A stretch of 15,256 bases of DNA from an uncultured Senegalimassilia sp. (GCA_937925385.1 CALEWN010000044.1:1-15256); one strand, 5' to 3'. Counted from the stretch's first letter, positions 1-7,071 are shown. Program-made: numbers and translations. The notes: generated by a model not told the origin, from the sequence alone.

Positions 1-389
1 AGCACATGCGTGTGGCCGTGAATCAGCAGGTCGCCCGACTTGTGCGGCGGCATGTTATCGAGGTTGAACAGATGGCCGTGGGTGATGAACGCGGTGCGGC
101 CGTCCAGATCAAACAGCGCGTAATCCGCCATGATCGGGAATTGCAGCACCATCTGATCAACCTCCGCGTCGCAGTTGCCGCGCACGCAGAGCAGCTCGTT
201 CTTTACGCCGTTGAGCAGCGCGATCACGCCCTTCGGGTCATATGCGTCCGGCAGATTGTTGCGCGGACCGTGATAGAGAAGATCGCCCAGCAGAACCAGA
301 CGCTCCGCGCCCTCGGCCTTGTAGGCGGCAAGCACCGCCTCACAGGCGCTGCGGGAACCGTGGATATCGGAAGCAAACATCAGTTTCAT
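1..389 (-). CDS. yfcE: YfcE-type metallophosphodiesterase (partial, 3' end beyond the window)
   Basis: The minus-strand reading frame starts at ATG 389-387 and stays open to the window edge, giving 129 residues with the C-terminus missing. The metallophosphoesterase motifs appear in order: D-x-H at residues 8-10 (ASDIHGS), GD at 35-36 (LLGDLLYHGP), GNCD at 71-74, THGH at 103-106 and GHTH at 125-128. These bind two divalent metals. The local sequence resembles E. coli YfcE closely, including the NxLPxxY and RGNCDxEVDQM stretches. YfcE hydrolyses phosphodiester bonds on model substrates; its physiological substrate is uncertain. A GGAG ribosome site at 403-400 lies 10 nt before the ATG. It is co-directional with exonuclease III, 110 bp upstream, and the two could be cotranscribed. 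The family normally runs to about 180 residues, so roughly 50 are off the edge. Confidence 0.9.
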   Translation of the reverse strand, partial: MKLMFASDIHGSRSACEAVLAAYKAEGAERLVLLGDLLYHGPRNNLPDAYDPKGVIALLNGVKNELLCVRGNCDAEVDQMVLQFPIMADYALFDLDGRTAFITHGHLFNLDNMPPHKSGDLLIHGHTHV

Positions 390-483
390 CGTTGTGTATC
401 TCCTTTTTTTCGTATGGAAAATGGTGTAAAATCGCCCGCGTGGGCAAAACTTTGACGTATTGCAGACATCGGCGGAGGTATAG

Positions 484-498
484 GCGGCCTTAGGCCGC
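484..498 (-). terminator. Short GC inverted repeat just after the exonuclease III stop
   Basis: A perfect 6-bp inverted repeat (GCGGCC / GGCCGC, 3-nt loop) begins two bases past the exonuclease III stop codon. In the minus direction no T-run follows, so intrinsic termination would be weak and readthrough into yfcE is plausible. On the plus strand only TTT follows. Confidence 0.3.
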
Positions 499-499
499 T

Positions 500-1255
500 T
501 TACAGGTCGATTTCCAGCACGACGGGGCAATGGTCGCTGCCCAGAACCGCGTCGTCAATGCGCGCGTCCGTGATCTTGTCCTTGATGCGGTCGGAAACGA
601 GAAAATAGTCGATGCGCCACCCCGCGTTGTTCGCGCGGGCGTTGAACATGTAGCTCCACCAACTGTATCGCCCCGTCGCGTCGGGGTAGAGATAGCGGAA
701 CGTATCCACAAACCCGCTGTCCAGCAGCTTGGTCATCGCGCCGCGCTCCTGCGGGGTGAATCCCGCGTTGTTGACGTTCGTCTTGGGGTTTTTGAGGTCG
801 ATTTCCTGATGCGCGACGTTCATATCGCCGCAGACGATCACGGGCTTCTGCGCGTCCAGCTTTTTGAGGTACAGGCGGAAATCTTCCTCCCAGCACATGC
901 GATACATCAGCCGGGTCAGGCCGCGCTGGCTGTTGGGCGTGTAGACCGTGACGAGGAAAAAACGGTCATATTCGAGCGTAATCAGCCGCCCCTCGTGGTC
1001 GTGCAGCTCGCTGTCCATGCCCAGCTTGACCGAAAGCGGCTGCCGCTTGGCGAGGATCGCCGTGCCGGAATAGCCCTTTTTCTCGGCGGAATTGAAGAAC
1101 TCCACGTAATCCGGCGCGGGAATCTGCGCCTGACCGGGCTGCATCTTGGTTTCCTGCAGGCAGAAAAAATCCGCGTCCTGCTGCGCGAAATAATCGGAAA
1201 AGCCCTTGCCCAAACAGGCGCGAAGGCCGTTGACGTTCCACGAAATCAGCTTCAT
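500..1255 (-). CDS. xth: Exodeoxyribonuclease III / AP endonuclease
   Basis: This is a complete 251-residue protein of the exonuclease III (ExoA/XthA) branch of the EEP superfamily. It cuts abasic DNA during base excision repair. Active-site residues are in family order: N7 (SWNVNG), E35 (LQET), Y105 (VTVYTPN), D144 and N146 (CGDMNVAH), and D241-H242 (GSDHCP). The DNA-contacting WWSY and RIDYF segments are also present. ATG 1255 was chosen over an upstream in-frame ATG at 1285, because an AGGAGG ribosome site (1267-1262) sits 6 nt before it and the protein then begins MKLISWNVNG, as is usual. A minus-strand promoter is visible at 1334-1306. The gene is divergent from the ytfI-ytfJ pair. Confidence 0.95.
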   Translation of the reverse strand: MKLISWNVNGLRACLGKGFSDYFAQQDADFFCLQETKMQPGQAQIPAPDYVEFFNSAEKKGYSGTAILAKRQPLSVKLGMDSELHDHEGRLITLEYDRFFLVTVYTPNSQRGLTRLMYRMCWEEDFRLYLKKLDAQKPVIVCGDMNVAHQEIDLKNPKTNVNNAGFTPQERGAMTKLLDSGFVDTFRYLYPDATGRYSWWSYMFNARANNAGWRIDYFLVSDRIKDKITDARIDDAVLGSDHCPVVLEIDL

Positions 1256-1305
1256 AACTGTCCTCCTGAGACGATGGCCGCGCATAGCTTTCAGCGGCTG
1301 ATGTT

Positions 1306-1334
1306 ATTATACAGGATGAAAAGGCGAAAAGCAA
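1306..1334 (-). promoter_or_regulatory. Promoter of exonuclease III
   Basis: On the minus strand TTGCTT (1334-1329) is followed after exactly 17 bp by a perfect TATAAT (1311-1306). Transcription would start near 1299, giving a leader of about 44 nt before the ATG at 1255. Confidence 0.7.
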
Positions 1335-1369
1335 CGCCGATCTCGGCGGAAAATGGGGAGGGGAAGCGG

Positions 1370-1915
1370 ATGGCGCTGGTGTTTGCACTCTACCTGCTCT
1401 TGTGCGTTCGGGTGACGGCGGATATCCGCGCGGGGTTGGCCGACGGCCGGATTCAGTTTGCCGCAAGCGTCGGCGTGCTGATGCTCGAAGCCCGCATCGA
1501 CGGAAGTGTTGAAGGGGCGAAGGTTCGGCTGAATATCCCGATTCGCGGCTTTCCGGAAAAGCCGGACGGGAAAAAAATCCGGCAGAGCTGGCCGGCAGCG
1601 CGCGCCGTGCTGAAAGCGGCGGATTGGGAGCTGATTGCGCTGCATATGCGGGCGGGGCTGGAGGACGCGGGCGCGACGGCGATGTTCGCGGGCGGTATCC
1701 GCGCGGCGGCGGACGGGCTGCTCGCGGGGCTGGGGCGGACGGAATGCAGCGATATCCGCGTCACGGCGGATTTTGCGGCGCGCGGCGTCCGGGCGGCGGC
1801 GCGGTGCATAGTTTCCATGCGGGTTGGCGATATTATGCTTGCGGCGGCGAAGGCGGCCGGGAGAAAGAAGCGAAAAGAGGGGTTGCAATGGAAAAGCATC
1901 CCATCGAGAGCCTGA
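1370..1915 (+). CDS. ytfI: DUF2953-family membrane-anchored protein (YtfI-like)
   Basis: A 181-residue protein begins with a hydrophobic segment (residues 1-17, MALVFALYLLLCVRV) that could be a signal anchor. A basic C-terminal stretch (AGRKKRKEG) lies near residue 170. Its identity rests mainly on context: in B. subtilis a DUF2953 gene, ytfI, directly precedes ytfJ, and the next gene here is a clear ytfJ homologue. No enzymatic motif is visible and the molecular function is unknown. The start at 1370 has a GGAGGGG site (1357-1363) 6 nt upstream. An in-frame ATG at 1316 would add 18 hydrophilic residues with no ribosome site. The last 28 nt overlap ytfJ. The gene is very GC-rich with many GCG codons. 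Confidence 0.6.
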   Translation: MALVFALYLLLCVRVTADIRAGLADGRIQFAASVGVLMLEARIDGSVEGAKVRLNIPIRGFPEKPDGKKIRQSWPAARAVLKAADWELIALHMRAGLEDAGATAMFAGGIRAAADGLLAGLGRTECSDIRVTADFAARGVRAAARCIVSMRVGDIMLAAAKAAGRKKRKEGLQWKSIPSRA

Positions 1916-2307
1916 TGGGCGTTTCTATGGAACAGATTAAGGACATGGTGGACGTGAACACGGTGATTGGCGATGCGGTGCAGACGCAGGACGGCTCGAC
2001 AATCATTCCGATTTCGCGGGTATCGTTCGGCTTTGTCGCGGGCGGCGGGGAATACGCTGTCAGCGGCGCGCAGGCCGGCGCTTACGGTCTTCCGTTCGCG
2101 GGCGGCGCGGGCGCAGGTGTAAGCATCCATCCGATGGGCTTTCTGGTGTGCGGCAGGAACGGCGTGCGGCTGTTGAGCGCGGGCAGCGCCTCGCCGATGG
2201 AGCGCGTGGCGGAACTGATCCCGCAGGCGCTTGAAAACTGGAAGCGGCTGGGCGACGAGCAGGAAAACGCGAAACCGTCTCCGGTGCGGGCGGCTTATCA
2301 GGAATGA
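1888..2307 (+). CDS. ytfJ: GerW family sporulation protein (YtfJ)
   Basis: This is a complete 139-residue member of the GerW/YtfJ family. It has the N-terminal HPIESLMGVSMEQIKDMVDV segment, then VNTVIGDAVQTQDGSTIIPIS, a glycine-rich FVAGGG and AGGAGAG region (about residues 50-77), and the VSIHPMGFLVC strand. In B. subtilis YtfJ is a sporulation protein linked to germination. The gene overlaps ytfI by 28 nt and has a GAGGGG site 5 nt before its ATG, so the two are translationally coupled. A terminator overlaps its stop codon. A GerW gene points to a spore-forming Firmicute. That conflicts with the coriobacterial gene content of the rest of the window. Confidence 0.88.
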   Translation: MEKHPIESLMGVSMEQIKDMVDVNTVIGDAVQTQDGSTIIPISRVSFGFVAGGGEYAVSGAQAGAYGLPFAGGAGAGVSIHPMGFLVCGRNGVRLLSAGSASPMERVAELIPQALENWKRLGDEQENAKPSPVRAAYQE

Positions 2308-2332
2308 GGCGGGCGGAGAAGCCCGCCTTTCT
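2307..2332 (+). terminator. Terminator of ytfI-ytfJ
   Basis: An 8-bp perfect stem (AGGCGGGC 2307-2314 with GCCCGCCT 2321-2328) and a 6-nt loop are followed by a short T-rich run. The stem starts in the last base of the ytfJ stop codon. Confidence 0.75.
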
Positions 2333-2481
2333 GCGTCCGCGCCTCACGCAGGACGGTGCAGGCGCATAGGATGCGTTAGGCGGGAAGGCTATGCCAAAGC
2401 GCCAAATACACGGAAAAACGCGAAAAAATGAGAGTCATCTTGTGTAAAATCGCATTTTTCACGCCGATGGGCGAATAACTC

Positions 2482-2510
2482 TTGACTTTACGCGGCACAT
2501 TCTTTAGAAT
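2482..2510 (+). promoter_or_regulatory. Near-consensus promoter of aspartate kinase
   Basis: TTGACT (2482-2487) and TAGAAT (2505-2510) are separated by 17 bp, each one base from the housekeeping-sigma consensus. Transcription would begin near 2517, giving a leader of about 84 nt. I see no lysine riboswitch in that leader; it is too short for one. Confidence 0.75.
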
Positions 2511-2545
2511 GGTATCTGCTTCATATTTCAAATGGGGATTGCAAA

Positions 2546-2571
2546 ATTTTCGGGTTCTTCGGCTCGAAAAT
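2546..2571 (+). other. Hairpin in the aspartate kinase leader
   Basis: ATTTTCG (2546-2552) pairs with CGAAAAT (2565-2571). The stem extends through one G-T and one G-C pair around the loop TTCTTCGG. It lies 16 nt before the GGAGGG ribosome site (2588-2593). No T-run follows, so it is not an intrinsic terminator. It may stabilise or regulate the mRNA, but no function is shown. Confidence 0.4.
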
Positions 2572-2600
2572 GAAAAAGAAGAAAATCGGAGGGCTTCCGA

Positions 2601-3914
2601 ATGGGTATGAAAGTTGCAAAATTTGGCGGAAGTTCGCTGGCCGATGCGGCGCAGTTCAAAAAGGTCAGGGAGATTCTGTTTTCCGACGCGGATCGGCGCA
2701 TTGTGGTGCCCAGCGCGCCGGGCAAACGCGGCGCCACCGATATCAAGGTGACCGATCTGTTTTATCAGTGTAACCGCCTCGCGGCGTCCGGCAGCGACTT
2801 CGCGGAGGCTTTTGATACGATTCGCGCGCGGTACCGCGAAATTGCGCAGGAGCTGGAGCTGACGGTCGATCTGGACGGGTATCTGGACGAGGTGAGCCGC
2901 AACATCCAGCTCGGCGCGGGCGCGGATTATGCCGCCAGCCGGGGCGAATACCTCAACGGCATTTTGCTGGCGGATTACCTCGGATGGGATTTCATCGACC
3001 CGCAGCAGGGCATTTTCTTCGACGAGGAAGGGCGGCTGGACAGCGGCAGGACGCAGGAGGCGCTCGGCCGCCTGCTGGAAGGGCATACGCATGCCGTTGT
3101 GCCGGGCTTTTACGGCTGCGACACGCACGGCAACGTCAAAACCTTTTCCCGCGGCGGCAGCGACATCACGGGCGCGATTGTCGCGCGCGCGGTCAACGCG
3201 GACATGTATGAAAACTGGACGGATGTTTCCGGCTGCCTGATGGCCGACCCGCGCATCGTCCGCAACCCGGAGCCGATCCGCTATGTGACCTATCGGGAGC
3301 TGCGCGAGCTGTCCTATATGGGCGCAAGCGTGCTGCACGAGGACGCCATTTTCCCGGTGCGCATCGCGGGCATCCCGACGAACATCCGCAACACGAACCA
3401 CCCGGAGGAGACGGGCACGATGATAGTCCCCCAAATTGAGGACGACGAGGAATTCGCCATTACGGGTGTGGCGGGAAAGAAGAATTTCACCGTGCTTTCC
3501 ATTGAGAAAAACGGCATGAACGCCGAGCTTGGCTTTGGCAGGAAGGTGCTTTCCTGTGTGGAAAAATACGGCGTTCCCTTTGAGCATATGCCCTCCAGCA
3601 TTGATACGCTCTGCGTAGTTCTGGAGGACGCAAAGGTAAAGGACAATATCAACGATCTGGTAGACGATATCCACCGGGCCTGCGAGCCAGACAGTGTAGA
3701 GGTAGTTGGCCATATGGCGCTGATTGCCACGGTGGGACGCAGTATGATTCGCAGCATTGGCTGCTCGGCTAAGCTGTTTACGGCGCTGGCGGAGGCAGGG
3801 GTCAATGTGCGAATGATAGACCAGGGCTCCAGCGAGATGAACATAATCGTCGGCGTCGAGAACAAGGATTTTGAAACAGCGATAAAGGCCATATACAGGG
3901 CTTTCGTGTCCTGA
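2601..3914 (+). CDS. lysC: Aspartate kinase (monofunctional, with C-terminal ACT domains)
   Basis: This 437-residue enzyme phosphorylates L-aspartate, the first step toward lysine, threonine and methionine. The N-terminal amino-acid-kinase domain opens with the nucleotide-binding KFGGSS motif at residues 7-12. It also has RGGSDITGA near 186-194 and the NWTDVSGCLMADPRIV substrate/nucleotide stretch that follows. Two ACT modules lie in the C-terminal third, around VLSIEKNGMNAELGFG and VGHMALIATVGRSM, and indicate feedback control by end-product amino acids. GGAGGG lies 7 nt before ATG 2601. Length and architecture match the ~440-residue clostridial enzymes. Codon use changes near base 3420: the first 273 codons contain no ATA or GTA, while the last 164 contain five of each. 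The frame is unbroken, so the mosaic would still encode a working protein. Confidence 0.92.
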   Translation: MGMKVAKFGGSSLADAAQFKKVREILFSDADRRIVVPSAPGKRGATDIKVTDLFYQCNRLAASGSDFAEAFDTIRARYREIAQELELTVDLDGYLDEVSRNIQLGAGADYAASRGEYLNGILLADYLGWDFIDPQQGIFFDEEGRLDSGRTQEALGRLLEGHTHAVVPGFYGCDTHGNVKTFSRGGSDITGAIVARAVNADMYENWTDVSGCLMADPRIVRNPEPIRYVTYRELRELSYMGASVLHEDAIFPVRIAGIPTNIRNTNHPEETGTMIVPQIEDDEEFAITGVAGKKNFTVLSIEKNGMNAELGFGRKVLSCVEKYGVPFEHMPSSIDTLCVVLEDAKVKDNINDLVDDIHRACEPDSVEVVGHMALIATVGRSMIRSIGCSAKLFTALAEAGVNVRMIDQGSSEMNIIVGVENKDFETAIKAIYRAFVS

Positions 3915-4034
3915 GAGTGAAGCTTGCGTATAATCTTTGTATAATCCGTATATAATTGATGATTTGAATTGTAAATCCGAAGGATTTGAGATAAAATGTA
4001 ATATTATAATCACAATAGAACGCAGGAGGTAACT
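3915..4034 (+). promoter_or_regulatory. AT-rich guaB promoter region with three phased TATAAT boxes
   Basis: By hand count this 120-bp spacer is 30% GC. Perfect TATAAT hexamers begin at 3929, 3940 and 3951, exactly 11 bp apart, and a fourth lies at 4005-4010. None has a good -35 hexamer at 16-18 bp, so which are true -10 elements is unclear. A small hairpin (AAATCC 3973-3978 with GGATTT 3982-3987, 3-nt loop) lies between them. The guaB ribosome site AGGAGGT (4024-4030) is 4 nt before the ATG. Confidence 0.55.
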
Positions 4035-5552
4035 ATGGCATATATTTTTGACGAACCATCCAGAACATTCAACGAGTATCTTCTGGTACCTGGTCATACG
4101 CCTGCTACGTGCGTTCCGGCGTCGGTGAGCCTGAAAACCCCGTTGGTCAAGTACCGCAAGGGCCAGGAAGAGTGCCCGCTTTCGCTCAACATCCCCATGG
4201 TCAGCGCCATCATGGCCGCCGTGTCCGACGACAACATGGCCGTCGCCCTGGCAACCGAGGGCGGCTTGAGCTTCATCTACGGCAACCAGACCATCGAGCA
4301 GGAAGCTGCCATGGTCGCCCGCGTGAAGAACTACAAGGCCGGTTTTGTCGAGTCCGACGCCAACCTTTCCCCTGACATGACGCTTAACCAGGTTGTTGCC
4401 CTGAAGGAGCAGACGGGTCATTCCACCATGCCCGTCACCGACGACGGCTCTGCCCACGGCAAGCTGCTCGGCGTCGTCACCGAGCGCGACTACCGCCTGT
4501 CCCGCATGACCGGCGAGGAGAAGGTCTCCGAGTTCATGACCCCGCTCGAGAAGCTGGTCACCGCTTCCGAGGACACCTCCCTCAAGGTTGCCAACGACAT
4601 CATCTGGGATCACAAGCTGAACTCCCTGCCGCTGGTGGACGCCGAGGGCAAGCTGGTCTACATGGTGTTCCGCAAGGACTACGACAGCCACAAGTCCAAT
4701 CCCAATGAAATGCTCGATAGCCACAAGCGCTACATCGTGGGCGCGGGCATCAACTCCCGCGACTACGCCGAGCGCGTTCCCGCGCTGGTCGAGGCAGGCG
4801 CCGACGTGCTGTGCATCGACAGCTCCGAGGGCTATTCCGACTGGCAGAAGATGACCATCGAATGGGTGCGCGAGCACTACGGCGATTCCGTGAAGATCGG
4901 CGCCGGCAACGTGGTCGACGGCGAGGGCTTCCGCTTCCTGGCAGAGGCCGGCGCCGACTTCGTGAAAATCGGCATTGGCGGCGGTTCCATCTGCATTACC
5001 CGTGAGACCAAGGGCATCGGCCGCGGTCAGGCCACGGCAACCATCGAGGTGGCCAAGGCTCGCGACGAGTACTTCAAGGAGACCGGCATCTACGTGCCCA
5101 TCTGCTCCGACGGTGGCATCGTCTACGACCACCACATCTCCCTGGCGCTGGCCATGGGCGCCGACTTCGTCATGCTGGGCCGTTACTTCGCCCGCTTCGA
5201 TGAGTCCCCGTCGGCGAAGGTCATGGTCAACGGCACCTACATGAAGGAATACTGGGGCGAGGGCTCTGCTCGTGCCCGCAACTGGGGTCGTTACGACCTG
5301 GGCGGCAAGAAGAGCCTGTCGTTCGAGGAGGGCGTCGATTCCTACGTGCCCTACGCCGGCCCGCTCAAGGACAACATCGCGGTCACGCTGCTGAAGATCA
5401 AGTCCACCATGTGCAACTGCGGTGCGCTCACCATTCCCGAGTTCCAGGACAAGGCGAAGCTCACCGTCATCAGCTCCACCTCCATCGTCGAGGGCGGCGC
5501 ACACGACGTCGTGCTCAAGGACAAGGCTCCTTACGCGTCCAACATGCGCTAA
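4035..5552 (+). CDS. guaB: Inosine-5'-monophosphate dehydrogenase (Tritrichomonas-like type)
   Basis: This complete 505-residue enzyme oxidises IMP to XMP with NAD+, the committed step in GMP synthesis. The catalytic barrel is interrupted by a CBS pair at about residues 100-220. The active-site loop [18 protein letters not shown] places the nucleophile at C320. NAD contact D262 (CIDSSEG), the phosphate-binding SDGG at 358-361 and the flap dyad R419-Y420 ([10 protein letters not shown]) are all present. From memory the sequence is strikingly like Tritrichomonas foetus IMPDH, whose Cys319 and Arg418-Tyr419 fall one residue earlier. AGGAGGT precedes ATG 4035. The first ~19 codons use GCA, CCA, AGA, ACA and GTA like the AT-rich spacer. 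The rest has the GC-ending codons of the right block. A strong terminator follows. Confidence 0.96.
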   Translation: MAYIFDEPSRTFNEYLLVPGHTPATCVPASVSLKTPLVKYRKGQEECPLSLNIPMVSAIMAAVSDDNMAVALATEGGLSFIYGNQTIEQEAAMVARVKNYKAGFVESDANLSPDMTLNQVVALKEQTGHSTMPVTDDGSAHGKLLGVVTERDYRLSRMTGEEKVSEFMTPLEKLVTASEDTSLKVANDIIWDHKLNSLPLVDAEGKLVYMVFRKDYDSHKSNPNEMLDSHKRYIVGAGINSRDYAERVPALVEAGADVLCIDSSEGYSDWQKMTIEWVREHYGDSVKIGAGNVVDGEGFRFLAEAGADFVKIGIGGGSICITRETKGIGRGQATATIEVAKARDEYFKETGIYVPICSDGGIVYDHHISLALAMGADFVMLGRYFARFDESPSAKVMVNGTYMKEYWGEGSARARNWGRYDLGGKKSLSFEEGVDSYVPYAGPLKDNIAVTLLKIKSTMCNCGALTIPEFQDKAKLTVISSTSIVEGGAHDVVLKDKAPYASNMR

Positions 5553-5596
5553 GCTTGCCGTCTAGCTAAACGCCAAGCCTCGCAAAGGCTTCGAAT

Positions 5597-5637
5597 CGCC
5601 CCCGTTTCCCGGTGCGGAAGCGGGGGCGTTCTTGGTT
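5597..5637 (+). terminator. Strong terminator of guaB
   Basis: A 13-bp stem (5597-5609 with 5616-5628, one G-T pair) carries a 6-nt loop and is followed by TTCTTGGTTT. It lies 45 bp after the guaB stop codon. Confidence 0.85.
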
Positions 5638-5724
5638 TGCGGGACGGAAATACGGCTACAAGGGCAGAATACGCGTCGCGTTCAGGGGCATCGGCGGCTT
5701 CTAGGGCATGATGCACATCAAATT

Positions 5725-5756
5725 AAGAAGCATCGGTGCAGGCCGATGCTTCTTTT
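5725..5756. terminator. Bidirectional terminator between guaB and the LysR gene
   Basis: A perfect 12-bp stem (AAGAAGCATCGG 5725-5736 with CCGATGCTTCTT 5743-5754) with a 6-nt loop lies between convergent genes. TTTT follows on the plus strand. On the minus strand the flank reads TTAATTT. It can serve both guaB and the LysR gene, whose stop is 139 bp away. The rest of the 5553-5894 gap shows no gene. Confidence 0.75.
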
Positions 5757-5894
5757 GGTTCGCTTGAATTCGTTTCTTATCCAATCAATTTGACCGGATG
5801 CTGCCGCGAGCCGTTTGACGCGGAACGGGGTTTCGCTTGCAAGGGGCTTTTGCGTGCGCGGCATCCCGTGCGGGAGAAGCCCGCATGCGGGCCG

Positions 5895-6815
5895 CTATCG
5901 AGCGGTCACGCCCTCGCTCTCCCCGATGATGCGGTGCAGTTCCTCGATGTAGCGGTCCAAAAGCTCAGAAGGCTTGCGCTCGTTTTGCATGATGTACCCG
6001 ACGGTCATGCGCTCGTCGGTATCAAGGGGGATGCTCACGATGCCCGTATGCATCTCGCTCGAAAGCACGCCCGTGGAAAGCGTGTAGCCGTTGTAGCTGG
6101 TCAGCAGGTTGGAAAGCGTGCCGCGGTCGGAGATGCGGATGTTGCGGGAGTGCTCGACGTAGCTGAGCGGCTCCTCGGAATAGTAGAACGAGTTCGCGGC
6201 GCCCTGCTCGAAGCTGTAGCGTGGCCACACGGTCAGCTCCTCGGGCTTAATGATGTCGCGTCCGGCCAGCGGGTGGTTCTCGCCCACGAATACGTGCACG
6301 CCCGCATCGAACAGCGGATAGAACGACACATCGGCGTCATCGAAGGCCTTCTGCATGACGCGCTGGTTGAACGCGTCCAGGTACAGTATGCCCACTTCGC
6401 TGCGGAACGACCGCACGTCGTCGATGATCTCGGCGGTGGTGGTTTCCCGAAGGATGAAGTCGAAGAAGTCCCCCTCGCATTGCTCGACCACGTTCACGAA
6501 GGCCTCCACGCTGAAGGCGTAGTGCTGGGTGGAAACCGCCAGGCGCGCCTGGGGCTTTTCCTTGTTGGCGTAGCGCGATTCCAGCATGTTCGCTTGCTCG
6601 ATGACCTGACGTGCGTAACCGAGCAGCTCGGTGCCGTCGTTGGTCAGCGTCACGCCCCGGTTGCTGCGCGTGAAGATGGAGATGCCGAGTTCCTGCTCAA
6701 GTTCCTTGATGGCGGTGGATAGGTTCGACTGCGAAGCGTAGAGGTTCTGCGCGGCGGCGTTGATCGATCCGTATTCGGCAATGGCGATAAGGTAACGAAG
6801 CTGTTGAAGCGTCAT
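5895..6815 (-). CDS. LysR-family transcriptional regulator
   Basis: This 306-residue protein has the standard LysR layout. The N-terminal winged helix-turn-helix (residues 1-60) contains MTLQQLRYLIAIAEYGSINA, ASQSNLSTAIKELEQELGI and FTRSNRGVTLTNDGTELL. A linker helix follows, then a periplasmic-binding-protein-like effector domain from about residue 90. The inducer cannot be read from the sequence. ATG 6815 is preferred over the longer frame from 6926: it has GAAGGA (6828-6823) 7 nt upstream, it starts exactly at the conserved domain, and the longer form would run through the tRNA promoter. The gene is convergent with guaB and divergent from the tRNA genes, so neither neighbour identifies its target. 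A 12-bp palindrome 24 bp upstream of the start may be its own operator. Confidence 0.93.
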   Translation of the reverse strand: MTLQQLRYLIAIAEYGSINAAAQNLYASQSNLSTAIKELEQELGISIFTRSNRGVTLTNDGTELLGYARQVIEQANMLESRYANKEKPQARLAVSTQHYAFSVEAFVNVVEQCEGDFFDFILRETTTAEIIDDVRSFRSEVGILYLDAFNQRVMQKAFDDADVSFYPLFDAGVHVFVGENHPLAGRDIIKPEELTVWPRYSFEQGAANSFYYSEEPLSYVEHSRNIRISDRGTLSNLLTSYNGYTLSTGVLSSEMHTGIVSIPLDTDERMTVGYIMQNERKPSELLDRYIEELHRIIGESEGVTAR

Positions 6816-6838
6816 AGTTGCGTCCTTCGCGAAAGATA

Positions 6839-6856
6839 GCGTTGCAACGCATTGTA
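6839..6856 (-). promoter_or_regulatory. Palindrome and -10-like box upstream of the LysR gene
   Basis: GCGTTGCAACGC (6839-6850) is a perfect 12-bp palindrome. It directly abuts a TACAAT -10-like hexamer read on the minus strand (6856-6851). No -35 at a suitable distance is visible. The palindrome sits where a transcript start would fall, which suits autoregulation by the LysR protein. This is inference. Confidence 0.35.
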
Positions 6857-6906
6857 AAGCTCGGAGGTCGTAATTGCGGCGGCAAGATGAATTCCCCATT
6901 TTCCCG

Positions 6907-6935
6907 TTGACCGTTTCATGGGGCACCGGTAAAAT
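6907..6935 (+). promoter_or_regulatory. Promoter of the tRNA-Lys/tRNA-Gln unit
   Basis: TTGACC (6907-6912) and TAAAAT (6930-6935) are 17 bp apart. The predicted transcript start near 6942 is about 17 nt before the first base of tRNA-Lys. Confidence 0.8.
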
Positions 6936-6958
6936 GGATAGCCGCGCATATGCGAAGT

Positions 6959-7034
6959 GGGCCTTTAGCTCAGTCGGTAGAGCAGGGGACTTTTAATCCC
7001 AAGGTCGTGGGTTCGATCCCCACAGGGCCCACCA
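6959..7034 (+). tRNA. tRNA-Lys (anticodon UUU)
   Basis: This is a full 76-nt cloverleaf. The acceptor GGGCCTT pairs with AGGGCCC, with one G-U. The D-arm is GCTC/GAGC, the anticodon loop CTTTTAA has TTT at 6992-6994, and the T-arm is GTGGG TTCGATC CCCAC. Discriminator A and an encoded CCA (7032-7034) complete it. The top anticodon-stem pair (6985/7001) is a G-A mismatch, the only irregularity. Confidence 0.97.
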
Positions 7035-7071
7035 CTTTTTGCGCAGGGCCGCCACGGCGGTTTGAATGCAC

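Noticed and set aside
2333..2600. Lysine riboswitch before aspartate kinase
   Set aside because: The leader after the promoter is only about 84 nt and holds one simple hairpin; no L-box features are seen.
2376..5504. 1042-codon minus-strand open frame across aspartate kinase and guaB
   Set aside because: It is antisense to two well-identified genes, has no coherent domain, no ribosome site and a biased composition. It arises from GC-rich codon patterns on the other strand.
5736..6722. 328-codon plus-strand frame opposite the LysR gene
   Set aside because: It passes through the bidirectional terminator and is antisense to a clear LysR protein.
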